From: Candidimonas humi | Lineage (GTDB): Bacteria; Pseudomonadota; Gammaproteobacteria; Burkholderiales; Burkholderiaceae_B | Length of the DNA: 64,000 nt | NCBI RefSeq assembly: GCF_019166065.1 | Contig: NZ_JAHTBN010000008.1 | Location: 124,001 to 188,000 of the forward strand | Direction of reading: 5' to 3' | Shown here: positions 30,297-39,998 of the stretch, one piece after another | Layout: the number at the start of each line of letters is the position of its first letter | Numbering within the stretch: the stretch's first letter is position 1 | Notes under the pieces: generated by a model | Told to the model about the DNA's origin: nothing | Database searches by the model: none | Seen by the model: only the letters and a program-made list of their open reading frames with translations | Program-made: the position numbers and the translations under genes

Positions 30297-31091
30297 ATGA
30301 CTCAGCCATTTTCCCGCGTACGCTTCGTCATGGTGCAGCCCAGCCATCCCGGAAACGTCGGTTCGGCGGCCCGCGCGATCAAGACCATGGGCTTCCACGA
30401 ACTTTGCCTGGTGGCCCCGCGGCTGCCCGACATGCCGGCGCAGCCCGAGGCGCAAGCGCTGGCCAGCGGCGCCGCCGACGTGCTGGCCCGGGCCCAGGTC
30501 GTATCCAGCCTGTCCGAGGCCCTGGCGCCCGTCACCCTGGCATTCGCCCTGACCGCGCGGCCGCGGCTCATAGGTCCGCCGGCCTGCGATATCCGCGTGG
30601 CGGCCGGCCTGGCGCAGGAACACCTGGGCGCGCATCCGCAAGGCGTGGTGGCCATCGTGCTCGGCACCGAAAGATCGGGCCTGACCAACGAGGACATCGC
30701 GCTGTGCCAGCGCATCTGCCATATTCCCGCCAACCCCGAATACAGCTCGCTGAACGTGGCGCAGGCCTTGCAGCTCGCCGCCTGGGAACTGCGCTATGCG
30801 CTGGCCGTCGGCGCCGAGCTGCCCTTGCTGCCCAATACCGAAGGCCATCCGCAAGCAGGCGACGAGCCGGCTTCCAATGAAAAAGTCCAGGCCTTCCTGA
30901 CGCACTGGGAACAAGCGCTGGAAGATGTGGGTTTCCTGGATCCGCGCCACCCCAAGAAGCTGGTGCCGCGCATGCGCCACCTGTTCTCGCGCAACGAGCT
31001 CAGCAACGACGAAGTCGACATGCTGCGCGGCCTGTGCACGGCCATGATCAAGACCGCAAGGCACGGGGCCGGAAACACGGCCAAGGAATAG
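30297..31091 (+). CDS. trmJ: tRNA (cytidine/uridine-2'-O-)-methyltransferase
   Basis: 264 residues. The SPOUT fold features RFVMVQPSHPGNVGSAARAIKTMG at the N-terminus, VLGTERSGLTNEDI and NVAQALQLAAWELR, which form the trefoil-knot SAM site. It methylates position 32 of several tRNAs. The C-terminal helical extension is normal for TrmJ. Convergent with scoB. Confidence 0.94.
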   Translation: MTQPFSRVRFVMVQPSHPGNVGSAARAIKTMGFHELCLVAPRLPDMPAQPEAQALASGAADVLARAQVVSSLSEALAPVTLAFALTARPRLIGPPACDIRVAAGLAQEHLGAHPQGVVAIVLGTERSGLTNEDIALCQRICHIPANPEYSSLNVAQALQLAAWELRYALAVGAELPLLPNTEGHPQAGDEPASNEKVQAFLTHWEQALEDVGFLDPRHPKKLVPRMRHLFSRNELSNDEVDMLRGLCTAMIKTARHGAGNTAKE

Positions 31092-31166
31092 AAAGAAGGA
31101 ATAGCTGCTGCTCGAGGACCGGACGGCGGGCGGCCGCAATGGACCGCCGCTGCCTATGCCCGCGCC

Positions 31167-31805
31167 TCAGGCCGCGGCGATGTCGAGCCCGGTCAGGCGC
31201 CGCAGCTCTTCGATGCCCACGCCGGCCATGTCGTCCAGCAGCACCACGCGCCCGCCGCCCAACTGGAACACCGCCAGGTCGGTATAGACGCGCGACACGC
31301 AGGCCACGCCGGTCAGCGGATACGTGCACTTTTCCACCAGCTTGCTCTGCCCTTCGCGGGTAAGCAGTTCCATGAGCACGTACACGGACTTGGCGCCGAT
31401 GGCCAGGTCCATCGCCCCGCCCACGGCCGGAATGGCGTCGGGCGCGCCCGTGTGCCAATTGGCCAGGTCGCCGTTGACCGACACCTGGAAGGCGCCCAGC
31501 ACGCAGACATCGAGATGGCCGCCGCGCATCATGGCGAAGGAATCGGCATGATGGAAGAAGGCGCCGCCCGGCAGCAGCGTCACGGGCTGCTTGCCGGCAT
31601 TGATGAGATCGGGATCTTCTTCGCCCGGAGCCGGCGCCGGCCCCATGCCGATGACGCCGTTCTCGCTATGCAGCATGATTTCCCGGTCGGCGGGCAGATA
31701 ATTGGCGACCTTGGTCGGCAGCCCTATGCCCAGGTTCACGACGCTGCCCTCGGGGATGTCGCGGGCGACGCGCGCCGCCATTTGCTCACGATTCAGACGG
31801 TTCAT
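31167..31805 (-). CDS. scoB: 3-oxoacid CoA-transferase subunit B
   Basis: 212 residues. Class I CoA-transferase beta chain with the catalytic glutamate in LHSENGVIGMGP (about residue 49) and GGAMDLAIGAKSVYVLMEL. It pairs with the alpha chain, 10 bp upstream, to move CoA between succinyl-CoA and a 3-oxo acid such as acetoacetate; substrate specificity could also be for 3-oxoadipate. Second in an operon with scoA, downstream of a Bug gene. Confidence 0.92.
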   Translation of the reverse strand: MNRLNREQMAARVARDIPEGSVVNLGIGLPTKVANYLPADREIMLHSENGVIGMGPAPAPGEEDPDLINAGKQPVTLLPGGAFFHHADSFAMMRGGHLDVCVLGAFQVSVNGDLANWHTGAPDAIPAVGGAMDLAIGAKSVYVLMELLTREGQSKLVEKCTYPLTGVACVSRVYTDLAVFQLGGGRVVLLDDMAGVGIEELRRLTGLDIAAA

Positions 31806-31815
31806 AGCGGCCCCC

Positions 31816-32475
31816 TTATATAGTCACGACACGTTGCACGAACAGGCCCGGGGTCACGATGGCCTCGGGGTCGAGCCCGCCCAGTTCGACGACCTCGCCG
31901 ACCTGGACCACGGCCACCTTAGAAGCGGTGGCCATGATGGGCCCGAAGTTGCGCGCGGTCTTGCGGTACACCAGGTTGCCCCAGCGGTCGGCTCGCAAGG
32001 CCTTGATGAAGGCGTAGTCGGCGTGCAATGGGTATTCGAGCACATAGTCGCGGCCGTTGATGCGGCGGGTTTCCTTGCCCTCGGCCAGCGGCGTGCCGAA
32101 GCTGGTGGGCGTATAGAAGGCGCCGATGCCGGCCCCCGCGGCGCGGATGCGCTCGGCCAGGTTGCCTTGCGGCACCAGTTCGAGCTCGATCTTGCCGGCC
32201 CGGTACAGGCCGTCGAACACTTGCGAGTCGACCTGGCGCGGAAACGAGCAGATGATCTTGCGCACGCGGCCGGCCGCCAGCAGCGCCGCCAGTCCGGTTT
32301 CGCCGTTGCCGGCATTGTTGTTGACGATGACCAGGTCTTTGGCGCCCTGCTCGAGCAGGCCGTCGATCAATTCCAGAGGCTGGCCGGCCATGCCGAAGCC
32401 GCCGACCATGATGGTTGCGCCGTCGGGGATATCGGCAAGCGCATCTTTGACGCTGGGAAACAGTTTGGAAATCAT
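31816..32475 (-). CDS. scoA: 3-oxoacid CoA-transferase subunit A
   Basis: 219 residues with the alpha-chain glycine-rich loop IPDGATIMVGGFGMAGQP (17-34) and the NNNAGNGETGLAALL segment. It forms the active transferase with scoB. The upstream Bug gene ends about 200 bp away across a strong hairpin (32525-32556), so the pair may share a transcript that is partly terminated, or have its own promoter. Confidence 0.92.
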   Translation of the reverse strand: MISKLFPSVKDALADIPDGATIMVGGFGMAGQPLELIDGLLEQGAKDLVIVNNNAGNGETGLAALLAAGRVRKIICSFPRQVDSQVFDGLYRAGKIELELVPQGNLAERIRAAGAGIGAFYTPTSFGTPLAEGKETRRINGRDYVLEYPLHADYAFIKALRADRWGNLVYRKTARNFGPIMATASKVAVVQVGEVVELGGLDPEAIVTPGLFVQRVVTI

Positions 32476-32524
32476 GCTGCCTCGATTCGTGCAGGCGTTG
32501 CCCCGCTAAAAGTTGAACAATATC

Positions 32525-32556
32525 GCCGGCCCATCTCCGTCGGAGAATGGGCCGGC
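32525..32556. terminator. Strong hairpin between Bug gene and scoA
   Basis: GCCGGCCCAT (32525-32534) pairs with ATGGGCCGGC (32547-32556), and inside it CTCC pairs with GGAG around GTC. There is no clean T-run on either side, only a TATTGTTCAACTTTT stretch on the minus strand, so it may be an attenuating or mRNA-stabilising structure rather than a full terminator. Confidence 0.5.
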
Positions 32557-32677
32557 GGCCGTAACTGCCTTATACGAGTCGCCATCGGGGCGGCATGCGC
32601 GTCGCTCGCCATGCCAGGCCGCAGGCCATGCCGGCGCCATGGCGCGGCGACGCTGCCGCCCCTGCAAACGGCTCCTG

Positions 32678-33664
32678 TCAGTCGACCTGCGCGCCCGAGG
32701 CCTTGACCACCTTGGCCCAGGTATCGACCTGCGACTTGATGAATTCGCCGAATTCGGCCGGCGTGGTCTTCACCGCGACGGCGCCCAGGTCGGCGAAACG
32801 CTTCTGGACATCGGGCTTGCTCAGCGCCTTTTCAATGGCTGCGTTCAGCGTGTTGACGACGTCCGCCGGAGTGCCCTTGGGCGCGATCACGCCGAACCAG
32901 GACGACACGTCGAAGTTGGGGAAGCCCGATTCTTCCATGGTGGGCAGATCCGGCGCGGTCTTGGAGCGCTCGGCCGTAGTCACCGCCAGGGCGCGCAGCT
33001 TGCCTGCCTGCACATGGGGCCATGCCGCCGGCATATTGTCGAACATGAGCTGGACCTGGCCGCCCATCAGGTCGGTTTCCGCAGGGGCGCTGCCCTTGTA
33101 GGGCACGTGCAGCATATCCACGCCAGCCACTTGCTTGAACAGCTCGCCCGCCATGTGTATGGAAGTGCCGCTACCCGAAGACGCGAAATTGAGCTTGCCC
33201 GGGTTGGCCTTGGCGTAGGCCACGAGTTCCTTGACGCTGTGCACCGGCAGCTTGGGGTTCACTACCAGGATATTGGGCACCTTGACGGCCAGCGCCACGG
33301 GCGCGAAATCATTGACCAGGTTGAACTTGATGTTCTTGTACAGGGTCTGGTTGATGGCGCTGGTGACGGCCACCATGTATAGCGTGTAGCCATCAGGCTT
33401 GGCACGCGCCACGAGTTCCGCACCGATATTGCTGCCTGCGCCGGGACGATTGTCGATTATGACGGACTGGCCCAGTTCCTGGCTGATTTCCTTGCCGACG
33501 ATACGCGCGACCACATCGGTGGTGCCGCCTGCGGAAAAACCCACTATCAGTCTGATGGGGTGGTCGGGGTACGCTGCGGCGGCGCCGGTCGAAAAACCGG
33601 CGAGCCCGGCAAGCGCCGCAGCGGCGGCCAGTAGCTTGATCGACTTGAAAATAGGTTTCTGCAT
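32678..33664 (-). CDS. Bug/TctC family solute-binding protein
   Basis: 328 residues. Sec-type signal peptide (LLAAAAALAGLAGFSTGAAAAYP), then the motif IRLIVGFSAGGTTDVVARIV and VIIDNRPGAGSNIGAELVA. The ribosome site AGAGGAAAG precedes the ATG. It is divergent from an IclR regulator and upstream of scoAB, so a ligand that yields a 3-oxo acid is possible. Ligand otherwise unknown. Confidence 0.92.
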   Translation of the reverse strand: MQKPIFKSIKLLAAAAALAGLAGFSTGAAAAYPDHPIRLIVGFSAGGTTDVVARIVGKEISQELGQSVIIDNRPGAGSNIGAELVARAKPDGYTLYMVAVTSAINQTLYKNIKFNLVNDFAPVALAVKVPNILVVNPKLPVHSVKELVAYAKANPGKLNFASSGSGTSIHMAGELFKQVAGVDMLHVPYKGSAPAETDLMGGQVQLMFDNMPAAWPHVQAGKLRALAVTTAERSKTAPDLPTMEESGFPNFDVSSWFGVIAPKGTPADVVNTLNAAIEKALSKPDVQKRFADLGAVAVKTTPAEFGEFIKSQVDTWAKVVKASGAQVD

Positions 33665-33779
33665 GATATGCTTTCCTCTCCTTGAGCGTCCATTTTGTGG
33701 ACAGTTTTATAATGCGACAGGGATTTTCCGATAAAATCAGCTTTCCCGATAGCCTGATGTTCACCCTGCGGACGTTTCT

Positions 33780-34562
33780 TTGAACAGTACGCCAGAACCC
33801 ACGCCGGACACCGACAGCGCCGCAGGGCCGCGCACCTTGCGGCGCGGCCTGCAAGTGCTGAACACCCTGCGCGAGCATGGGCCTGCCGGCTTGAGTGTAA
33901 CTGCGCTGGCACGCGCCACCGGCCTGCAGCGCCCCACCATCTACCGCCTGCTGGCGGCGCTGGTCGACAGCGGGCTGGTCGGCAGCATCGCGCACAGCAA
34001 ACGCTTCGTCGCAAACCTGGAAGCCCCGGCGGCCGCGCCCGCCACCCAGGACCCGCGCATCGACCTGGCGCTGCCTGCCATGGGCAGGCTGGCCCAGGCC
34101 ACCGGCGATGCGGTGTTCCTGGTCGTGCGCGACGGCAACGAATCGCTCAGCCTGTGGCGCGAAATCGGGCCCTACCCCGTACAGATATTGGCCACCTACG
34201 CCGGCAAGCGCCAGCCCCTGGGCGTGGGCTCGGGCAGCATGGCGCTGCTGGCCTCCCTGCCCGACGCCGAGGTCGAGCGCATCATCGAATGCAATAGCTC
34301 GGAACTGGAACTCTACGGCGGCATGACGGCGCGCGAAATGAGGCGGCTGGTGGAAAACACCCGCATGCGCGGTTATTCCGTTGTGGGCAACCACGCCGTG
34401 CGCGGCGCCCTGGGGGTGGGCTGCGCACTGCTGGACCGCAACGGCAAGCCGGTGCTGGCCATCAGCGTCACTGCCATTACCGAACGCATGCCGGCGCAGA
34501 GACAGCGCGAGATCGCCGGCCTGATCCGCGCCGAACTGGCCGGCCTGGCGCTCAAGCCGTAA
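33780..34562 (+). CDS. IclR family transcriptional regulator
   Basis: 260 residues from a TTG start. The winged-helix (RRGLQVLNTLREHGPAGLSVTALARATGLQRPTIYRLL pattern, residues 20-58) and the effector domain with GVGSGSMALLASLP match the IclR family. It is divergent from the Bug gene and so likely controls the Bug/scoAB genes, responding to an organic acid. The alternative that it acts elsewhere cannot be excluded. Confidence 0.92.
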   Translation: MNSTPEPTPDTDSAAGPRTLRRGLQVLNTLREHGPAGLSVTALARATGLQRPTIYRLLAALVDSGLVGSIAHSKRFVANLEAPAAAPATQDPRIDLALPAMGRLAQATGDAVFLVVRDGNESLSLWREIGPYPVQILATYAGKRQPLGVGSGSMALLASLPDAEVERIIECNSSELELYGGMTAREMRRLVENTRMRGYSVVGNHAVRGALGVGCALLDRNGKPVLAISVTAITERMPAQRQREIAGLIRAELAGLALKP

Positions 34563-34599
34563 AGAGCATCCGGCGACCGGCAGCCGACGACGCAGCGGC

Positions 34600-35433
34600 T
34601 TACGCCGCCAGCGCGTCAGGCTGCGTCGGCTTCACTTCGCGCACCGGTATGGGCAGGCGCATGCCGGCCTGTTCCAGCACCTTGCGGGCCGCTTGGTACA
34701 GGTCGAAGGTCAATGCCCAGTAATTGCTGCTTTCGGCCCACACCCGGATATTGACCATGACCGTGCTGTCGCGATATTCGTTGACCATGACTTGCGGCTT
34801 GGGGTCCTGCAGCACGAGCTTGTGGTTTTCCACCAGCTTGAGCAAGGCGCCCATGGCGGCATCGAGATCGTCGCCATAGCGCACCCCTACCTGCAAGTCC
34901 AGGCGGCGCGTCGGATTGCGGCTGTAGTTCAGGATGGGATTGCCCCACACCAGGCTGTTGGGCAGCGACACGTGTATGCCGTCGACCTGCACGATGCGCG
35001 TCAGGAACAGCCCGACTTCTTCCACCGTGCCGTCGGCCTTGCCGACCACCGAGATGTATTCGCCGGCACGCATCGGGCGCAGCCCCAGCAGCATGATGCC
35101 GGCCGCGATGTTTTGCAGCGTGCCCTGCAGGGCCAGGCCGATCGCCAGGCCGGCGGCGCCAAGCACAGCGATGATGCTGGCGGTCTGCACGCCGAAGCGC
35201 GCCAGCACCGCGATCAGCGTGAAGCCGCGTATGGTCCATACCACCACGGAATACATCATCGGCACGATCGTCGGATCGATGCGCGCGGAGCGGCGCGCCG
35301 CGCTGCGCACCCCTTTGCCGGCCAGGGTGGCAAGCGACCAGCCGACGATCAGGATGACGATCGCAATCACGACGTTGACGGAAAAACTCTTGACGATGGG
35401 CATCCAGTAGGAAAGCTGATTCAGATTGTCCAT
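34600..35433 (-). CDS. Small-conductance mechanosensitive channel (MscS family)
   Basis: 277 residues. Three N-terminal membrane helices (about 15-110), with the pore-lining TM3 GAAGLAIGLALQGTLQNIAAG, then the beta domain GEYISVVGKADGTVEEVGLFLTRI. Length equals E. coli MscS. It opens under membrane tension to release solutes during hypo-osmotic shock. Confidence 0.94.
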   Translation of the reverse strand: MDNLNQLSYWMPIVKSFSVNVVIAIVILIVGWSLATLAGKGVRSAARRSARIDPTIVPMMYSVVVWTIRGFTLIAVLARFGVQTASIIAVLGAAGLAIGLALQGTLQNIAAGIMLLGLRPMRAGEYISVVGKADGTVEEVGLFLTRIVQVDGIHVSLPNSLVWGNPILNYSRNPTRRLDLQVGVRYGDDLDAAMGALLKLVENHKLVLQDPKPQVMVNEYRDSTVMVNIRVWAESSNYWALTFDLYQAARKVLEQAGMRLPIPVREVKPTQPDALAA

Positions 35434-35511
35434 GGCGGGTTCCTGTGTGGGGTTCCGGAACCCGAATAGTACCGGGAGCGGGACGGTAATGTAACGGGCG
35501 AGGCACGCGAC

Positions 35512-35651
35512 TTATCCACGCCATCTGTGGACAAATCCGCGGATAAGTTGCTGGTTACTGCCGAAAGCATATGCAGATCAAGGCATTGCGCAAGAGGGCA
35601 AGAAATTGCTCATGCGGCGCACGCCGACTTATCCACGCATCGTGTGGATAA
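35512..35651. promoter_or_regulatory. Cluster of DnaA-box-like sites in paired dyads
   Basis: Four 9-mers match the DnaA box TTATCCACA with at most one mismatch: TTATCCACG (35512-35520), TGTGGACAA (35526-35534, minus), TTATCCACG (35629-35637) and a perfect TGTGGATAA (35643-35651, minus). A weaker one is CGCGGATAA (35538-35546). They form two similar dyads 117 bp apart. The surrounding intergenic region (35434-35807, 374 bp) holds no gene. The flanking genes are not those of a typical chromosomal origin. Confidence 0.6.
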
Positions 35652-35807
35652 GCCCGAGGAAAACTTCTTGATTACCGGAAATATTCCTGCAAGAACAAGA
35701 TGCTAGGCGCGGCGCTTAAAAAATGCTCCGAACCGGGGGCTGCCTTGCCGCCTGCACGCAGCCGGCTCTTCGGGCGGCGCGGATCGCTGCGAGGGCATGG
35801 GGCCGTA

Positions 35808-36563
35808 TCAGGCCGCGGCGGGCCACTGCCCGGTCATGATGGCCTGCGCCAGGCCGGCGGGACTCAGGCCAGCCGTATCGCCCTGCGCGGCCACCAGGCC
35901 CGACTTCAGTATCACCACCCGGTCGGCCACATTGACCACGTCTTCCATGTTGTGGCTGACCAGCAGGACGGTGACGCCCTGCGTCTTGAGCTGGCGGATC
36001 AGGGCCAGCACTTCGGCCGTTTCCTTCACGCCCAAGGCCGCGGTGGGTTCGTCCATGATGACGATGCGCGCCTGCCAGCGCAGGGCGCGGGCGATGGCCA
36101 CGGCCTGGCGCTGGCCGCCCGAGAAATCGGCCACAGGCCGGTCGACGTCGTCGATGCGCTGGTTCAGGCGCTGCAGGTATTGCGCGGCCTCGGCGCGCAT
36201 GGCGCGCTTGTTCAGCAAATGCAGCCCCGGCAGCACGCGCCGGCGCTGCTCGGAGCCGATGAAGATGTTCTGCCAGACGCTGAGCCGCGGCGCCAGCGCC
36301 AGGTCCTGGTAGATGGTGGCCACGCCGCTGGCCAGCGCGTCGTGCGGCGACGACCAGCGCACCTCGCGGCCGAACAGGCGCATCGAGCCCGCGGAGCTGG
36401 GATGCGCCCCGGATACGATCTTGATCAAGGTGCTCTTGCCCGCGCCGTTGTCGCCGCAGATCGCCAGCACTTCGCCGGCATGGGCGTGCAGATCCACGCC
36501 CTTGAGCGCCTGCACCGCGCCGTATTGCTTGGCCAGGCCTTCCAGTTCCAGGATGCGTTCCAC
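35808..36563 (-). CDS. Sugar ABC transporter ATP-binding protein (FrcA/RbsA type, single domain)
   Basis: 251 residues from a GTG start six bases past the stop of the binding-protein gene; the longer open frame upstream is a shadow. Walker A is GDNGAGKST, the signature FSGGQRQ, Walker B IVIMDEPTAAL, with the H-loop in LLVSHNME. It has one ATPase domain instead of the tandem pair of RbsA, as in FrcA of rhizobia. It powers the permease at 37612-38568. Confidence 0.93.
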   Translation of the reverse strand: MERILELEGLAKQYGAVQALKGVDLHAHAGEVLAICGDNGAGKSTLIKIVSGAHPSSAGSMRLFGREVRWSSPHDALASGVATIYQDLALAPRLSVWQNIFIGSEQRRRVLPGLHLLNKRAMRAEAAQYLQRLNQRIDDVDRPVADFSGGQRQAVAIARALRWQARIVIMDEPTAALGVKETAEVLALIRQLKTQGVTVLLVSHNMEDVVNVADRVVILKSGLVAAQGDTAGLSPAGLAQAIMTGQWPAAA

Positions 36564-36568
36564 GGGCG

Positions 36569-37513
36569 CTATTTCTTCTTCAGGTATTGGGCGACGTTGT
36601 CCGCGTCCACCAGTTCCGCGTCCATGTAGAGGTACGGGCCGGTATGCGCCGGCTGCTTCTTGACGGCGACCTGGTCGATGAGGTCCACCGCCTTGACGCC
36701 CATTTTCTCGAACGGGATGGCCACGGTCGCGGTCAGCAGCGACTTGGGGTCGGCGATACGGCGGTAGGTCTCCTGGCCGCCGTCTATGCTGACCAGCAGC
36801 GGATGGCCCTTCTTGGCGCCCTGCTGCTGCAGGATGTCGTCGATGATGTAGGCCTGGCCGTCGAACGAAGCCCAGATGCCGTCGACCTTGCCCTGGTTCT
36901 TGAGCAGCAGCGCGTTCATGCCGGCCGACACGTCGTCGCGCCACGCGGCGGTACGCGCCATGGTGTGGCTGCCCAGCACCTTGACCGCCGGGTTTTCGCT
37001 GAGCACCACGTCCAGGATCTTGCCGCGGATGCGCGTGCCCGCGTTGCCGTCGAAGCGCTCGGTAAGAATATTGCCGCGGTAGTTCAGGTGATCCAGCAGG
37101 TAGATGGCCGCGCGGGCGCCGCCGACGTATTCATTGACCGCGATGTCGCACAGCGAATAAGGGCTGGTGCCGCTCATCACTGTGACCAGCGGAATGCCGG
37201 CATCTTTCGCGCGCTTGAACTGGTCTTCGGATTGCAGCGGCTTGCCCATGGCGACGATGATGCCCACGGGCTTGGTCAGCAGCAGGGTCTCGAGCTGGCG
37301 TATGTAAGTCGGCATATCGCCCTTGCTGTTCAGGATCTGCACGTTCCAGCCCTTGGCGCGCGCCGCCGCGGCGGCCGCGTCGACCACCCTCGCGTGGGTC
37401 TCGGAAGACATCTGGAAGCCTATGATGCCCAGCGTGGGCGCGGCCTGCGCCCAGGCCCCCAGGCCCAGCACCAGCAGTATTGCGGCCGCCGCGCGGCCCA
37501 GACGTGTAAACAT
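36569..37513 (-). CDS. Sugar ABC transporter periplasmic binding protein
   Basis: 314 residues from an ATG with AAGGGGAAATC before it. A signal peptide (residues 1-23, ending AQAA) precedes a type I periplasmic fold (LGIIGFQMSSETHARVVDAAAAAAR, AVNEYVGGARAAIYLLD, VSIDGGQETYRRI). It resembles ribose/fructose-type binding proteins. The ligand is unknown; the linked FGGY kinase suggests a ketose, pentose or polyol. Confidence 0.92.
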   Translation of the reverse strand: MFTRLGRAAAAILLVLGLGAWAQAAPTLGIIGFQMSSETHARVVDAAAAAARAKGWNVQILNSKGDMPTYIRQLETLLLTKPVGIIVAMGKPLQSEDQFKRAKDAGIPLVTVMSGTSPYSLCDIAVNEYVGGARAAIYLLDHLNYRGNILTERFDGNAGTRIRGKILDVVLSENPAVKVLGSHTMARTAAWRDDVSAGMNALLLKNQGKVDGIWASFDGQAYIIDDILQQQGAKKGHPLLVSIDGGQETYRRIADPKSLLTATVAIPFEKMGVKAVDLIDQVAVKKQPAHTGPYLYMDAELVDADNVAQYLKKK

Positions 37514-37611
37514 GATTTCCCCTTTGCGTATATTGCTTGTTGCGTGTCTAGCTTGTTGCGTAAATTGCTTGTAGCGAAACCTGTTCCCGCCCCATAAAGC
37601 CACGAGAAAAA

Positions 37612-38568
37612 CTATAAGGAAAACGCCGCCTGCTTGAGCACCGACGAGGACAGCGCCACCGAAGACACGATGATAATGCCCAGCAGAATATCCTGGACGT
37701 AATACTGTACGCCCATCAACACCAGGCCGTTGCCCAGCATGCCGATGATGATCGCGCCGCACAAGGTGCCCAGCACATTGGCGCGGCCCGGCTCGAACAT
37801 GGTCATGCCCAGCAGCACGGCGGCAATCGAGGTCAGCATCAGGTCGCCGGCCGAATCCGGCGCGGCCGAGGCCAGGCTGGAAGTCATGAGCACGGCCGTG
37901 ACGCCGGCGGCCAGGCCCGACAAGGCCAGGCCGATGATCTTGATCAGGCGCACATTGACGCCGGCGCGGCGCGCCGCCTCGCCGGCCTCGCCCACGGCCA
38001 GCATGCGAAAGCCGAGCCGCGTCTGCTTCAGCATGAACAGCACCAGCAGGCTGGCCACCAGCAGCCAGAAGATCAGCGCCGGCATGCCGAACACGGTGCC
38101 GCGGCCTATCCACAGGAAGCGTGGATCCCAGTTCCCGACGAAGGCCACGCCCTGGGTGATCATGAAGGAAAAACCATTGGCCACCGAGGCCGTGGCCAGC
38201 GTGGCGATCAGCGACGGCACACGCAGCACCGTCACCAGCAGCCCATTGAGCACCCCGCCCGCCGTGCCGGCCAGCAGGCCGGCCAGCACCGCCTCGGCCG
38301 GCGCATGGCCGGTGTGCACCAGCCAGCCGGTGATCACCGCGCACAGGCTGCAGATATTGGCGAACGACAAGTCCAGTTCGGAAACCAGCAGCGCCAGCGC
38401 AAAGCCCAGGCCGAGTATGGCCATGAAACTGATGTGCTTGATGATGTTCGACAAGTTCTGCAAGGCCAGGAAATTGGGCGCGTACAGGGCGAAGAACAGG
38501 AACAGGATCAGCCCGGCCACGCAAGTGCCGTAGCGGGCGAGCCAGGATCGAAAGGCGACTGCATTCAT
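37612..38568 (-). CDS. Sugar ABC transporter permease
   Basis: 318 residues from the ATG whose sequence overlaps the kinase stop (ATGA-type overlap at 38565-38568). About eight to nine membrane segments and the RbsC-type motif [28 protein letters not shown], followed by [28 protein letters not shown] homodimer forms the channel. Operon order is kinase, permease, binding protein, ATPase. Confidence 0.93.
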   Translation of the reverse strand: MNAVAFRSWLARYGTCVAGLILFLFFALYAPNFLALQNLSNIIKHISFMAILGLGFALALLVSELDLSFANICSLCAVITGWLVHTGHAPAEAVLAGLLAGTAGGVLNGLLVTVLRVPSLIATLATASVANGFSFMITQGVAFVGNWDPRFLWIGRGTVFGMPALIFWLLVASLLVLFMLKQTRLGFRMLAVGEAGEAARRAGVNVRLIKIIGLALSGLAAGVTAVLMTSSLASAAPDSAGDLMLTSIAAVLLGMTMFEPGRANVLGTLCGAIIIGMLGNGLVLMGVQYYVQDILLGIIIVSSVALSSSVLKQAAFSL

Positions 38569-39998
38569 GTAAGAGTCCGGTTCAATGTGTCTTGCAGAAC
38601 ATCTGCGAATTGTCGCGCACGGCCCGAAAAATAGGCGGCGCGCGCGGGCTCGGGATGCAGCACCGTGCTGCCCTCGTTGATCGCATCCTGCGCGGCCTGG
38701 ATGTCGGGATAAACGCCCAGGGCGGTCGCGGCGGCCAGCGCCGCCCCCGCCAGCGCGGGCTCGGGGCAAACGCCCAGGCGCACCGGCATGCCGAAGGCAT
38801 CGGCGCGCAACTGCGGCCAGTGCGCCAGTGTTGCGCCCCCGCCGCCCATATGCAGCGGCTGCCCGCCGCCCAGCACGCCCAGGCGCTGCAGGGCCAAACG
38901 ATGCGCCAGCGCCAGCCCCTCGGCCACGGCGCGCGCCAGGTCGCGGCGCGTATGCGTGGCCTTTACTTCGTGGAAGCTGGCCGCCAGGCGGCTGTTCCAC
39001 AAGGGCATGCGCTCGCCCGTCACGTACGGCAGGCACAGCGGCGCATCGTCGCAGGTCGAGGCCATGGCGGCCTGCAGCGTGGCGGCCGGGTCGTCGCTGT
39101 CGAGAAAGGCCCGGGCGAACCAGGCCAGGGTCCCGAGCCCCGTCTGGCACGGGCCACCCAGATGCCAGAGACCCGGCGTCCAGGGCAGGCAGACCATGCC
39201 GTCGACAGCACGCGGCCTGGCCGCGAAAGTGCCCAGCACCTCGGTGGTTCCGGACACATCATAGATGCGTCCCGCAGCCACGGCGCCCAGGCCCAGCGTG
39301 GTGCACCAGGTGTCGAAACTGCAGCAGGCCACGGGCACGCCGTCCAGGCTGGCCGGCAGCCCGGCGTCCTCGGCGCGCAACTGCCCCAATATCTCCGCGG
39401 GCTGCACGGCCGGCGGCAGGACACTGGCCGGCAGGCCCAGCCGCGCCAGCACTTCGGCCGGCCCGGGCCCCTGGGCCGCGCCCGCCAGGCGCCCGAGCGC
39501 CACGGCGTCCGTGGCCAGCCTGCCGGTAAGCCGGAAATTCAGCCAGTCGCGCAATTCCACGATCGCCGCCGGCGCGGCGCCCCGATCGAGCCGGAACTGC
39601 AAGAGGCGCGCCAGCGGATGGAAGGCCCCGTAGCCGGCGGTGTCGCCCTCCACGCCATAGGCCTGCGCAAGCTCGCCGGCGCGATCCTCTCCATACGGGT
39701 CGCCCCAAGGCATGACCGGCGCCAGCGGCCGGCCGGCCGCGTCGACGAAGACATGGGTGCGCGTCACCCCGGTCAAGGCCACGGCCAGCGGCCTGGCGGG
39801 CGCCTCCGGCGCCTGCAGCAGGTCTTGCATCAAGGCGCGCACGGCCAGCCATATCGCCTCGGCGTCGAGCCCGGGCCGGGCCAGCGGCGAAGGCGCGCGC
39901 AGTATCTCGCCCATTGCGCCGCGCACGCCCACCCAGGCGCCTTTCAGCCCGGTGGAGCCCAGGTCCAGGGCCAATATCGCAGCATCGTCGGGGTTCAT
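38565..39998 (-). CDS. FGGY-family carbohydrate kinase
   Basis: 477 residues from the ATG giving [23 protein letters not shown]; the 81 upstream residues in frame are not family sequence. The phosphate-1 motif [11 protein letters not shown] and the C-terminal [25 protein letters not shown] are standard for FGGY kinases. It phosphorylates an imported sugar or polyol with ATP. It resembles the xylulokinase-type branch more than glycerol kinase, but the substrate cannot be named. First gene of the transporter operon. Confidence 0.9.
   Translation of the reverse strand: MNPDDAAILALDLGSTGLKGAWVGVRGAMGEILRAPSPLARPGLDAEAIWLAVRALMQDLLQAPEAPARPLAVALTGVTRTHVFVDAAGRPLAPVMPWGDPYGEDRAGELAQAYGVEGDTAGYGAFHPLARLLQFRLDRGAAPAAIVELRDWLNFRLTGRLATDAVALGRLAGAAQGPGPAEVLARLGLPASVLPPAVQPAEILGQLRAEDAGLPASLDGVPVACCSFDTWCTTLGLGAVAAGRIYDVSGTTEVLGTFAARPRAVDGMVCLPWTPGLWHLGGPCQTGLGTLAWFARAFLDSDDPAATLQAAMASTCDDAPLCLPYVTGERMPLWNSRLAASFHEVKATHTRRDLARAVAEGLALAHRLALQRLGVLGGGQPLHMGGGGATLAHWPQLRADAFGMPVRLGVCPEPALAGAALAAATALGVYPDIQAAQDAINEGSTVLHPEPARAAYFSGRARQFADVLQDTLNRTLT

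Noticed and set aside
35512-35651. Chromosomal replication origin at the DnaA-box cluster
   Set aside because: No dnaA, dnaN, parAB or mnmG nearby and no A/T-rich unwinding region; kept only as a DnaA-site cluster.
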